6,765 nucleotides of DNA from the NCBI GenBank assembly GCA_946886545.1, contig CAMPIU010000167.1, forward strand, positions 1 through 6,765, given 5' to 3'. Shown here one piece after another: positions 1-6,069 of this stretch; positions within the stretch are counted from its first letter, which is position 1, and the number at the start of each line of letters is the position of its first letter. The DNA is from an uncultured Flavobacteriales bacterium (lineage in GTDB: Bacteria; Bacteroidota; Bacteroidia; Flavobacteriales; Crocinitomicaceae). Made by a program: the position numbers and the translations under genes. The notes beneath the pieces were generated by a model. That model did not search any database. It saw only the letters and a program-made list of their open reading frames with translations, and was not told where the DNA came from.

Positions 1-71
1 ATGTTGCAAGTGCCTTTAATTTCGAAGGTTTCGAAGTGTTCACGTGTAAGTTTTTGAAGTTTTTAGCTTAA
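1..71 (+). CDS. 3' end of a probable plus-strand gene, product unknown (partial)
   Basis: The third forward frame is open from the left edge to a TAA at 69-71. It encodes about 22 residues ending FEVFTCKFLKFLA. The Phe/Lys/Glu-rich content and codons resemble the neighbouring genes. The other two forward frames close at a TAA (17-19) and a TGA (55-57). If real, this gene ends 15 bp before the stop of the minus-strand methyltransferase, a normal convergent arrangement. The fragment is too short to assign a family. A competing reading is a minus-strand GTG at 43 that stays open to the edge, and I consider it less likely. What is seen is only an open frame and a stop; that it is a gene is inference. 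Confidence 0.42.
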   Translation, partial: VASAFNFEGFEVFTCKFLKFLA

Positions 72-80
72 ATGGAAATG

Positions 81-102
81 CGTGAATCACGGTTTGATTC
101 CG
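81..102. terminator. Small hairpin at the methyltransferase stop codon, possible weak terminator
   Basis: GAATCA (84-89) and TGATTC (95-100) are perfect complements around a 5-base loop. The stem extends to C81-G102 and G82-C101 if T83 is bulged. It sits between the stops of two convergent genes and contains the TCA that is the methyltransferase stop on the minus strand. No clear U-tract follows on either strand, so intrinsic termination is only a possibility. Confidence 0.25.
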
Positions 103-713
103 TCAATGATTAAGCTGGTATAATTCAATTCTCCGTTCGAATTTCTACTGTCATATTTTTCAGAACGACGAATCAATCCTTTTTCCGGATCCCACGGATT
201 GTGATGAAACTGCTTGTTTTCATCAAAGTATTCCAATAAATCCACATTAAATCCAGCTTGTTCAAAGGCTGCACTGAATGTTTTATAGTTATATAAGATT
301 TTATGATCGTCAGCTCCGGCTCCATGTCCGCCTGGCTTGACATATTCGATGTATTCGTCTTTTTCATGAAACCCATCAGGAACAGCAACTCGTATCCAGC
401 CTCCTTTTTTCAGGAATTTGAAACAGACTTGTGCTGCTTTTTTACCTTCTTCCGGTGTCAAATGTTCCCAAACATGTTCCGCCATGATGCAATCTACCTG
501 ACCTTCTTTGAAATAGTTTAACCAGGTCTTTTCATCCAATAGATTTAAAAAGTGAGCCTCACTTGGAATCCATCCATCATCAAATACTCCTGAGCTGCCA
601 ACTACCAATTTTATCGGACCCTTTTGAGCATTGAGTCTTTTTCTGAAAGCTCTTTCTTCAACACCATTTTTGTATAATTTTCGATAGATTGATCCTAGAG
701 TACTTTTAATCAT
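87..713 (-). CDS. SAM-dependent methyltransferase, COG4627-like
   Basis: A complete 208-residue protein that I assign to the predicted SAM-dependent methyltransferases of the COG4627 type, often found in polysaccharide loci. A short basic N-terminus (about 1-32) precedes the first Rossmann strand and glycine loop, IKLVVGSSG (34-42). The pattern AEHVWEHLTPEEG (78-90) then matches the family's post-strand-4 motif. LKKGGWIRVAVPDG (101-114) is the typical strand-5 region. The C-terminal half has DDHKILYNY (135-143), an AGF helix end (153-155) and YTSLIIDG (198-205). Loop I is VVGSSG, without the usual acidic residue before it, so SAM binding is inferred from the overall pattern. The ATG at 713 is the only plausible start, because an in-frame TAG lies at 731-729 with no other start codon between. 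The substrate is unknown; a sugar hydroxyl is a guess from context. It faces away from the gmd operon and is probably transcribed separately. Confidence 0.88.
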   Translation of the reverse strand: MIKSTLGSIYRKLYKNGVEERAFRKRLNAQKGPIKLVVGSSGVFDDGWIPSEAHFLNLLDEKTWLNYFKEGQVDCIMAEHVWEHLTPEEGKKAAQVCFKFLKKGGWIRVAVPDGFHEKDEYIEYVKPGGHGAGADDHKILYNYKTFSAAFEQAGFNVDLLEYFDENKQFHHNPWDPEKGLIRRSEKYDSRNSNGELNYTSLIIDGIKP

Positions 714-742
714 GACTTTATTGAGTTCCTATTGTTCAATTC

Positions 743-750
743 CAAAGTTA
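743..750 (-). promoter_or_regulatory. Candidate Bacteroidota -7 element for the methyltransferase
   Basis: On the minus strand these bases read TAACTTTG, an exact match to the Bacteroidota -7 consensus TAnnTTTG. It lies 29 bp upstream of the ATG at 713, which would leave a leader of roughly 23-25 nt. No TTG is visible at the expected -33 position, so this is half a promoter by consensus. Confidence 0.42.
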
Positions 751-899
751 AGGAATAAACTAAATTACGACCTGATTCGGGAAACATTTTCGACATTATT
801 GCATGATTCCGTTTGTTTGAGAATGATGGAAAGGGAACGAATCTGAGCTGTAAAATATCGTTCTGATGATTCTCACCGAATTTATCACTTAGAAAATAG

Positions 900-907
900 T
901 ATCTTTG
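900..907 (+). promoter_or_regulatory. Candidate Bacteroidota -7 element for the gmd operon
   Basis: TATCTTTG matches the TAnnTTTG consensus and lies 18 bp before the gmd ATG. Transcription would begin near 912-914, giving a very short leader of about 12 nt. There is no TTG about 20 bp upstream to serve as a -33 element. The close spacing makes this less certain than its position suggests, but it is the only such match in this orientation in the gap. Confidence 0.35.
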
Positions 908-925
908 ATAGCCAAAATAAATTGA

Positions 926-1951
926 ATGAAGATTGCGCTAATTACAGGAATTACTGGTCAGGACGGGTCATATTTAGCAGAATTACTTCTTGAGAAAGGA
1001 TATGTAGTTCATGGGATTATTCGAAGAGCGAGTGTTTTTAATACGGAACGTATCGATCATCTGATCGGAAGGGAACATTTCATCCTGCATCATGGAGATG
1101 TGACTGATAGTTCGAATATCAATAAATTGATGTCAACGATTCAGCCTGATGAAGTGTATAATCTTGCAGCGCAAAGTCATGTTCAGGTTTCATTTGAGGT
1201 TCCGGAATATACTGCTCAGGTGGATGCGATGGGAACTTTGAGAATCCTGGATGCATTACGTAATTATTGCCCTAAAGCGCGATTCTACCAAGCATCTACT
1301 TCAGAGTTGTATGGCAAAGTACAGGAGATTCCTCAAACAGAGAATACACCATTTTATCCAAGAAGTCCTTACGGAGTTGCCAAAATATATGGTTTTTGGA
1401 TTGTAAAAAATTTCCGGGAAGCATACGATTTATATGCTTGTAACGGGATTTTGTTCAACCATGAAAGTGAACGCAGAGGAAAAACATTTGTGACTCGAAA
1501 AATCACCATTGGATTGGCAGAAGTTGCCCAAGGTGTCCGGGATACATTGGCCTTGGGTAACCTGGATTCAAAACGCGATTGGGGTTATGCAAAGGAATAT
1601 GTGGAAGCGATGTGGCTGATGCTTCAACAAGATGAACCGGAGGATTTTGTCATTGCAACGGGGAAAACCTATACGGTAAGAGATTTTATCGAAAGAGCAG
1701 CAAAGTATGTTGGTTTTGATATTGTTTGGGAGGGAACAGGAGTCGATGAAATAGGTATTGACCGAAATACAGGTAAAAAAGTAATTGAAATTAATCCAAA
1801 ATACTTCAGACCGACAGAAGTTGATTTATTGATTGGTGACGCAACCAAAGCATTCAACCAACTAGGTTGGAAAGCAAAAGTGGAGATAGATGAACTGGTC
1901 AAGATTATGATGGAAAATGATATTGAACTGGTTCGGAATACTAAGCGCTAG
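926..1951 (+). CDS. gmd: GDP-mannose 4,6-dehydratase
   Basis: A 341-residue cytoplasmic short-chain dehydrogenase of the extended type. It converts GDP-D-mannose to GDP-4-keto-6-deoxy-D-mannose, the first committed step to GDP-L-fucose. The nucleotide loop GITGQDG is at 8-14. The RR pair at 33-34, in the stretch [14 protein letters not shown], is the NADP-specific motif of Gmd. The catalytic set is intact: STSELYG (124-130) supplies Thr125 and Glu127, and SPYGVAK (147-153) supplies Tyr149 and Lys153. These match E. coli Gmd Thr132, Glu134 and Tyr156 with a constant offset of 7. FNHESERRG (177-185) is the diagnostic substrate-loop signature. The length is slightly below the E. coli enzyme (about 373). 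The start is certain, since an in-frame TGA occupies 923-925 directly before the ATG. It is the first gene of the plus-strand operon, and fcl begins 4 bp after its stop. The product could also feed GDP-rhamnose or GDP-perosamine, but the adjacent fcl argues for fucose. Confidence 0.98.
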   Translation: MKIALITGITGQDGSYLAELLLEKGYVVHGIIRRASVFNTERIDHLIGREHFILHHGDVTDSSNINKLMSTIQPDEVYNLAAQSHVQVSFEVPEYTAQVDAMGTLRILDALRNYCPKARFYQASTSELYGKVQEIPQTENTPFYPRSPYGVAKIYGFWIVKNFREAYDLYACNGILFNHESERRGKTFVTRKITIGLAEVAQGVRDTLALGNLDSKRDWGYAKEYVEAMWLMLQQDEPEDFVIATGKTYTVRDFIERAAKYVGFDIVWEGTGVDEIGIDRNTGKKVIEINPKYFRPTEVDLLIGDATKAFNQLGWKAKVEIDELVKIMMENDIELVRNTKR

Positions 1952-1955
1952 GAAG

Positions 1956-2888
1956 ATGGAAAAGCACGACAAAATATATATAGCTGGCCACAATGGAATG
2001 GTTGGAAGTAGCATTGTCAGAAAATTACAGCGTGAGGGATTTACAAATTTGATCACCAGATCTTCTAAAGAACTCAATCTGATCAACCAGGCGGATGTGC
2101 TGGCTTTTTTTGAAGAGACAAAACCAGATTTTGTATTTATGGCAGCAGCCAAAGTAGGAGGGATTCAAGCAAATAATACTTATAAGGGTGATTTTTTGTA
2201 CGACAATCTGATGATCCAGACGAATGTCATTCATGCCTCTTATCTGAATAAGGTAAAAAAAATGTTGTTCCTGGGGAGCTCGTGTATTTATCCCAAGTTT
2301 GCACAGCAACCCATTTCTGAAGATAGTTTGTTGACAGGAACCCTGGAACCGACCAACGAACCTTATGCGATTGCTAAAATTGCGGGAATCAAATTATGTG
2401 ATGCATACAGGGATCAGCATGGATGTAATTTTATTTCGGCGATGCCAACGAATTTGTACGGACCAAATGATAACTATGATTTATCGAATTCCCACGTGTT
2501 GCCGGCAATGATTCGCAAATTCCATGAAGCAAAGCTTAATGGGGGAAAAGAAGTAGTTGTTTGGGGAACTGGTAAACCGATGAGAGAGTTCCTTTACGTG
2601 GACGATTTGGCGGATGCGTGTTATTTTCTAATGGAGAATTACAACGATCCGGGCGCTATCAATGTAGGAACAGGAAATGATATAACGATTGGAGATCTGG
2701 CACATTTGGTGAAAAAGATAGTTGGTTTTGAAGGTGAGATCGTATTTGATACCTCAAAACCGGATGGCACACCTAAAAAACAGTTGAACGTGAGCAAAAT
2801 CAATCAATTGGGATGGAGTGCAACCATTTCTTTGGAAGAAGGAATCCGATTAGCTTATTCCTCATTTTTGAATAATTCCAAAATCTGA
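1956..2888 (+). CDS. fcl: GDP-L-fucose synthase (3,5-epimerase/4-reductase)
   Basis: A 310-residue bifunctional NADPH enzyme. It epimerises C3 and C5 of GDP-4-keto-6-deoxymannose and reduces C4, giving GDP-L-fucose. The Rossmann loop GHNGMVG is at 11-17. FMAAAKVGGI (61-70) is the family strand-4 signature. GSSCIYP (107-113) supplies Ser108 and the epimerase Cys110. EPYAIAK (135-141) supplies Tyr137 and Lys141, and SNSHVLPA (177-184) supplies His180. These align with E. coli Ser107, Cys109, Tyr136, Lys140 and His179, so both activities should be intact. The ATG at 1956 puts the loop where it belongs and starts 4 bp after the gmd stop. A start at 1917 would add 13 residues inside gmd and is rejected. 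The length is close to E. coli WcaG (321). It is translated in a tight operon with gmd, whose product is its substrate. Its TGA stop is in frame with the next gene's TTG start, two codons later. Confidence 0.97.
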   Translation: MEKHDKIYIAGHNGMVGSSIVRKLQREGFTNLITRSSKELNLINQADVLAFFEETKPDFVFMAAAKVGGIQANNTYKGDFLYDNLMIQTNVIHASYLNKVKKMLFLGSSCIYPKFAQQPISEDSLLTGTLEPTNEPYAIAKIAGIKLCDAYRDQHGCNFISAMPTNLYGPNDNYDLSNSHVLPAMIRKFHEAKLNGGKEVVVWGTGKPMREFLYVDDLADACYFLMENYNDPGAINVGTGNDITIGDLAHLVKKIVGFEGEIVFDTSKPDGTPKKQLNVSKINQLGWSATISLEEGIRLAYSSFLNNSKI

Positions 2889-2894
2889 TCGGTT

Positions 2895-4043
2895 TTGAAG
2901 AAAATTAGTATTGTTTCAAGGCATTATCCACCAAATAAGAACATCAATGGAGTTTTGGCCAATCAAATGGCTGAATACCTGATAAAGAATTCCAATGTAG
3001 AAGTGACAATCTTCTGTATGGATGCTGATGCGGATGGAAACACCTCTTCCATTGAAGTATTCGGAAATGTAGTTCGTTTGAAACAACGTTTCAGCCCTGA
3101 TAACAAAATTGGAAAGTTGCTCAATATGTTTTACGATGGATATATCCTGATCAAAAAGTGTAAAAGGCATCCTTCGGATCTGATAATTTGTACTTCCAGT
3201 CCACCCTTGCTTCCTTTTTGGGCATCAGGCATGTTGAAAAAGAAACGGAAATGGGCTTTTTGGTCTTTGGACCTTTTTCCTGAAGGATTCGTTTCCGCCA
3301 ATACGGTTAAGGAAAGCAATCCGGGATACCGTTTTTTGAAGAAGCGTACTTACCGTCATGCTCCTGATTTACTGATTGCTCTGGGAGAAGAACAGGCAAA
3401 GCATATTCAGGAGAATTATCACCAGTCAATCCCGACAATCATATTGCCTGCAGGTGTTACGTTGGATGAAACCACAAATGAATCGGTACAAGACGACAAG
3501 CCGACCTGGTATAATCCGGATGTGATCACATTGGGATATTTTGGAAACGTCGGACAGGCACATAATACGGAGTTTATTAAAGAAATGATCTCCACTTCTG
3601 CTCGTGAAGGTTTTCAGTTTGTTTTGTCCGTTTATGGGATCAATGCACAGGAGATCAAGGAATATGCGCACAGTTTCAAGCATGTGGTGATCGTGGAGAA
3701 TGGACTTCCCCAGCATCATTTGCAATACATCGATGTTCATTTGGTTTCGTTAAGAACTTCCTGGACGCATGCAGCTGTTCCATCCAAAGCAGTGACTGCC
3801 ATTTCAACTGGTAGACCTATCTTGTTTTGTGGAAGTGAACGCAGTGATAACTGGCAGATGTTTAAAGATGCAGCTTGGTTTATTCCTGAAACGGAGGCTA
3901 TGAAACCTGAAATTGAACGCTTTATTTCCGGAATCAGTAAAGAAGAGATCTCCTCGAAAGCAGCGTTAACCAAAAATATTATTGTAACATTGAAACAACA
4001 AGTTTTGGATGCGTATTTTCAAATTGGAAAGTACGATAGATAA
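2895..4043 (+). CDS. GT-B glycosyltransferase, WbuB-like (GT4-type)
   Basis: A 382-residue two-domain glycosyltransferase of the WbuB-like branch. The N-terminal domain opens with KKISIVSRHYPP (2-13), then SSPPLLPFWA (101-110) and DLFPEG (126-131), the last being the WbuB-type D-L-(W/F)-P-E motif. The C-terminal nucleotide-sugar domain starts with LGYFGNVG (213-220) and contains VPSKAVTAISTGRPIL (295-310). In typical relatives the third residue after PSK is a glutamate that binds the donor; here it is Thr301. The start is TTG at 2895. The fcl TGA at 2886 lies in frame three codons upstream with no alternative between, and the first ATG (residue 25) would delete the first Rossmann strand. The gene sits 6 bp after fcl, so a role in transferring fucose or an adjacent sugar is likely by context. 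Donor and acceptor cannot be read from the sequence. No signal peptide is seen; it is presumably cytoplasmic at the inner membrane. Confidence 0.88.
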   Translation: MKKISIVSRHYPPNKNINGVLANQMAEYLIKNSNVEVTIFCMDADADGNTSSIEVFGNVVRLKQRFSPDNKIGKLLNMFYDGYILIKKCKRHPSDLIICTSSPPLLPFWASGMLKKKRKWAFWSLDLFPEGFVSANTVKESNPGYRFLKKRTYRHAPDLLIALGEEQAKHIQENYHQSIPTIILPAGVTLDETTNESVQDDKPTWYNPDVITLGYFGNVGQAHNTEFIKEMISTSAREGFQFVLSVYGINAQEIKEYAHSFKHVVIVENGLPQHHLQYIDVHLVSLRTSWTHAAVPSKAVTAISTGRPILFCGSERSDNWQMFKDAAWFIPETEAMKPEIERFISGISKEEISSKAALTKNIIVTLKQQVLDAYFQIGKYDR

Positions 4044-4050
4044 ACCGATT

Positions 4051-5301
4051 ATGAAAATACTAGTTATCAGTACGTATGAAACTCATGGTGGTGGATCGAT
4101 TGCCGCTAAAAGGTTGACAATTGCTTTAAATAAAACCCGGGAAGTTGAAGCCAAATTGCTGGTGAATAGCGCTCAGACAAAAGATCCGCAGGTAATTGAG
4201 GTTGCTGATACAAAACTGAAAGAGCGGATGCGTAAGCTCCGGTTTATTTTGGAACGAATCCTTTTCATTCCATATGAACTTTCCAAGAAAGAACGGTATT
4301 CCTTTTCAACTGCGTATTTCGGAACTGATATCAGTCAGCACCCATTGGTTCAGGAGGCGGACATTTTACACTTTCACTGGATCAACCAGGGCTTTCTTTC
4401 ACATTCCAATTTGCGCCAGCTGATCCAACTGGGAAAACCGATCATTGTTACTATGCACGACGTGTGGTATTTTACAGGTGGTTGTCATTATACACGGGAA
4501 TGTGATCATTTCATGAAAAGTTGCGGGAATTGTATCCTGATAAAACATGCAGGTGAGAACGACCTGTCCCGTAAAGCATGGAACATCAAACACGAGATGT
4601 ATTCCGATAAAATGAAATTTGTCGCTTGTAGCAATTGGTTGGCGGAATTGGCAAAAACAAGCAGTTTATTAGATTCCAATCAGGTAAGTTGTATTCCGAA
4701 CCCGATTGATCGTTCTGTTTTTAATCGGAAAGACAAAATCCTCTCACGAAAAGCATTCAATTTACCCGAAAATAAAATATTGATTCTATTTGTTGCAGTT
4801 AAAGTAGATAACGAACGAAAAGGGTATCATTACTTGTCGGCGGCGCTTAAAAATTTATTTGAATCTGATTCACCAATTAAAAAAGACATTGAGATTGTGG
4901 TGATGGGTGGAGTAGATGACCCTTCGCAGGTAAATTTCTATTTTCCGACTCATTTCCTTGGAAGATTGAGCAATATTGATTCAATAGTTGCCTGTTACAA
5001 TTCAGCCGATTTATTTATTGCTCCTTCTCTTGAAGATAACCTGCCAAATACGATCGTGGAAAGTATTTCCTGCGGGACACCTGTTGTTGCGTTCAATACG
5101 GGTGGAATTCCAGATATTATCGATCACAAACAGAACGGATATTTAGCAGCTTACAAAGATGAATTGGATCTGGTAAACGGGATCGAATGGGTACTTACTC
5201 AACCGGGAATTTCCGAAAAATGCCTGGAAAAGGCAGAAAACACTTTTTCCGAGGGTGTTGTTTCTCCTCAGTTCATTGACCTGTATCGATCACTTTTGTG
5301 A
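4051..5301 (+). CDS. Glycosyltransferase family 4, WcaC-like
   Basis: A 416-residue GT-B retaining glycosyltransferase. The N-terminal acceptor domain has MKILVISTYE (1-10) and the glycine-rich loop HGGGSIAAKRL (12-22). It continues with ADILHFHW (103-110) and TMHDVWYFTGGCHY (134-147). Four cysteines follow as C145-x5-C151-x6-C158-x2-C161, a cluster characteristic of WcaC-type enzymes. The donor domain contains SCIPNPID (213-220), VKVDNERKGYHYL (250-262) and SLEDNLPNTIVES (326-338). The last is the WcaC version of the GT4 E-x7-E motif, with Asp329 and Glu337. CGTPVVAFNTGGIPDI (341-356) completes the donor site. The ATG at 4051, 7 bp after the previous stop, puts the first strand at the terminus. 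A start at 4009 overlapping the upstream gene adds 14 unrelated residues and is rejected. It is the last gene of the fucose operon and overlaps the converging methyltransferase by 12 bp. E. coli WcaC acts in fucose-containing colanic acid assembly, which fits, but the actual donor is unknown. Confidence 0.92.
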   Translation: MKILVISTYETHGGGSIAAKRLTIALNKTREVEAKLLVNSAQTKDPQVIEVADTKLKERMRKLRFILERILFIPYELSKKERYSFSTAYFGTDISQHPLVQEADILHFHWINQGFLSHSNLRQLIQLGKPIIVTMHDVWYFTGGCHYTRECDHFMKSCGNCILIKHAGENDLSRKAWNIKHEMYSDKMKFVACSNWLAELAKTSSLLDSNQVSCIPNPIDRSVFNRKDKILSRKAFNLPENKILILFVAVKVDNERKGYHYLSAALKNLFESDSPIKKDIEIVVMGGVDDPSQVNFYFPTHFLGRLSNIDSIVACYNSADLFIAPSLEDNLPNTIVESISCGTPVVAFNTGGIPDIIDHKQNGYLAAYKDELDLVNGIEWVLTQPGISEKCLEKAENTFSEGVVSPQFIDLYRSLL

Positions 5302-5302
5302 T
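5289..5302. terminator. Hairpin spanning both convergent stop codons, possible bidirectional terminator
   Basis: ATCAC (5289-5293), the loop TTTT (5294-5297) and GTGAT (5298-5302) form a perfect inverted repeat. It contains the TGA of the plus-strand glycosyltransferase (5299-5301) and the TGA of the minus-strand methyltransferase (5292-5290). On the plus strand it is followed by ACTTTTCCC, a modest U-run; on the minus strand there is no U-run. The stem is only 5 bp and AT-rich, so termination may be weak. Confidence 0.35.
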
Positions 5303-6057
5303 ACTTTTCCCTTTAAAACGATCAGTGGAGAAAGCGATTTACTTTCTACGGGAACAATTCGCGTAGCTACTTTTCCGATAACAAAAAGTGTTTTGAAAAA
5401 GAACTTTACAAAAACAGATTGTGTTTTGTAATTCTCCAACCAAATACCAAATCGTCCGACGTAATAAGTAGAAACATTTTCGATCTTCAATTCATTCGCA
5501 ATGGATTTCAATAAATCCAAATCCATTGATTTGATATTGTGAACATCGTAGTTGGCTTTGTCAAATTTGCGTTGCAGCCAACCGTTGATTCCTCTGAAAT
5601 TGGGCAAAATGATCAATAGCTCTCCATCTGGATTGATGTAGTCCAGATGTCGTTTGATAATTGCCTTCGTATCTACAAAATGCTCAATTAAACCAACAGA
5701 GAAAACCAGGTCGTACTTTTTTTCTATCGGGTGATCGAGTGTCAAATCGTCTTCAATTAAATGAATGGCATTTTTATCCAATCCATTTGCTGCTAGCAGA
5801 TCGTCCACAATCGATTGATCGATGAAATAATCCAGTAGTGTGGTGTCCAGATTGTATTTCTTCTTGACATAAATCGAAAATGTTCCGGGAAAACCTCCCA
5901 ACTCAATAGACGATTTAAGATTGCTGTTTGCGATAACGGAATCCAATACCCGATTGTGAAAGCCCGATTCATGAACGGGTCCGATGAGTGAATCGCGTTT
6001 ATTGTTCCAATAATCTTCCCAGAACTTTCTTTCGGTTAACAGGTCTTTTTCGTTCAT
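5290..6057 (-). CDS. Class I SAM-dependent methyltransferase
   Basis: A 255-residue Rossmann-fold methyltransferase. Residue numbers run from the ATG at 6057. An N-terminal helical part, with RKFWEDYWNNKRDS at about 10-23, precedes motif I, ELGGFPG (52-58). The acidic end of strand 2 is in TLLDY (73-77) and a motif II acidic pair is IEDDL (101-105). SVGLIEHF (120-127) is the strand-4 and post-strand-4 segment of Methyltransf_11/23-type enzymes. NPDGELLIILPN (142-153) is the strand-5 region. The C-terminal part (about 196-255) has an aromatic, hydrophobic stretch, VFVKFFFKTLFVIGKV (215-230), that might contact the membrane or another subunit. A TTG at 6069, immediately after the upstream TAA, would add 4 residues; the ATG is preferred. 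It lies 12 bp after the FkbM gene, so the two are co-transcribed. The methyl acceptor is unknown; a sugar or lipid-linked glycan is inferred from context. Confidence 0.87.
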   Translation of the reverse strand: MNEKDLLTERKFWEDYWNNKRDSLIGPVHESGFHNRVLDSVIANSNLKSSIELGGFPGTFSIYVKKKYNLDTTLLDYFIDQSIVDDLLAANGLDKNAIHLIEDDLTLDHPIEKKYDLVFSVGLIEHFVDTKAIIKRHLDYINPDGELLIILPNFRGINGWLQRKFDKANYDVHNIKSMDLDLLKSIANELKIENVSTYYVGRFGIWLENYKTQSVFVKFFFKTLFVIGKVATRIVPVESKSLSPLIVLKGKVSQK

Positions 6058-6069
6058 CGTCGAATCCAA

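Larger units (their letters stand above)
714..925. other. Divergent intergenic region
   Basis: This 212-bp gap between the divergent methyltransferase and gmd starts is the only sizeable non-coding stretch. It holds one TAnnTTTG match for each direction and no ORF longer than a few codons. A weak inverted repeat, GAACGA (835-840) with TCGTTC (858-863), lies in it without an evident role. I see no riboswitch, tRNA or transcription-factor operator that I can name. Confidence 0.7.

Noticed and set aside
1..43. Minus-strand gene starting at GTG 43-41 and leaving the window
   Set aside because: Only 14 codons are visible, with a rare start codon. The overlapping forward frame has more protein-like content and a sensible stop.
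835..863. Inverted repeat GAACGA/TCGTTC in the divergent gap as an operator
   Set aside because: The arms are only 6 bp with a 17-bp spacer, and no regulator gene is nearby. It could easily be chance.
1917..1955. Longer start for fcl inside the end of gmd
   Set aside because: The 13 extra residues are translated from the gmd 3' end in another frame and precede the normal Rossmann N-terminus. The ATG at 1956 gives the expected family start.
1669..2309. Minus-strand open frames antisense to gmd and fcl
   Set aside because: They lie opposite two fully conserved enzymes, have no family motifs and show shadow-type composition.
2916..3973. Minus-strand open frames antisense to the WbuB-like glycosyltransferase
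   Set aside because: They lack recognisable domains, are short and mutually overlapping, and sit opposite a well-supported gene.
4009..4050. Longer start for the WcaC-like glycosyltransferase
   Set aside because: The 14 added residues come from the overlapping upstream gene. MKILVISTYE at 4051 is the natural first strand.
6058..6069. TTG start for the class I methyltransferase directly after the FkbM stop
   Set aside because: It adds only four residues and uses a rare start when an ATG lies at 6057. It cannot be excluded.
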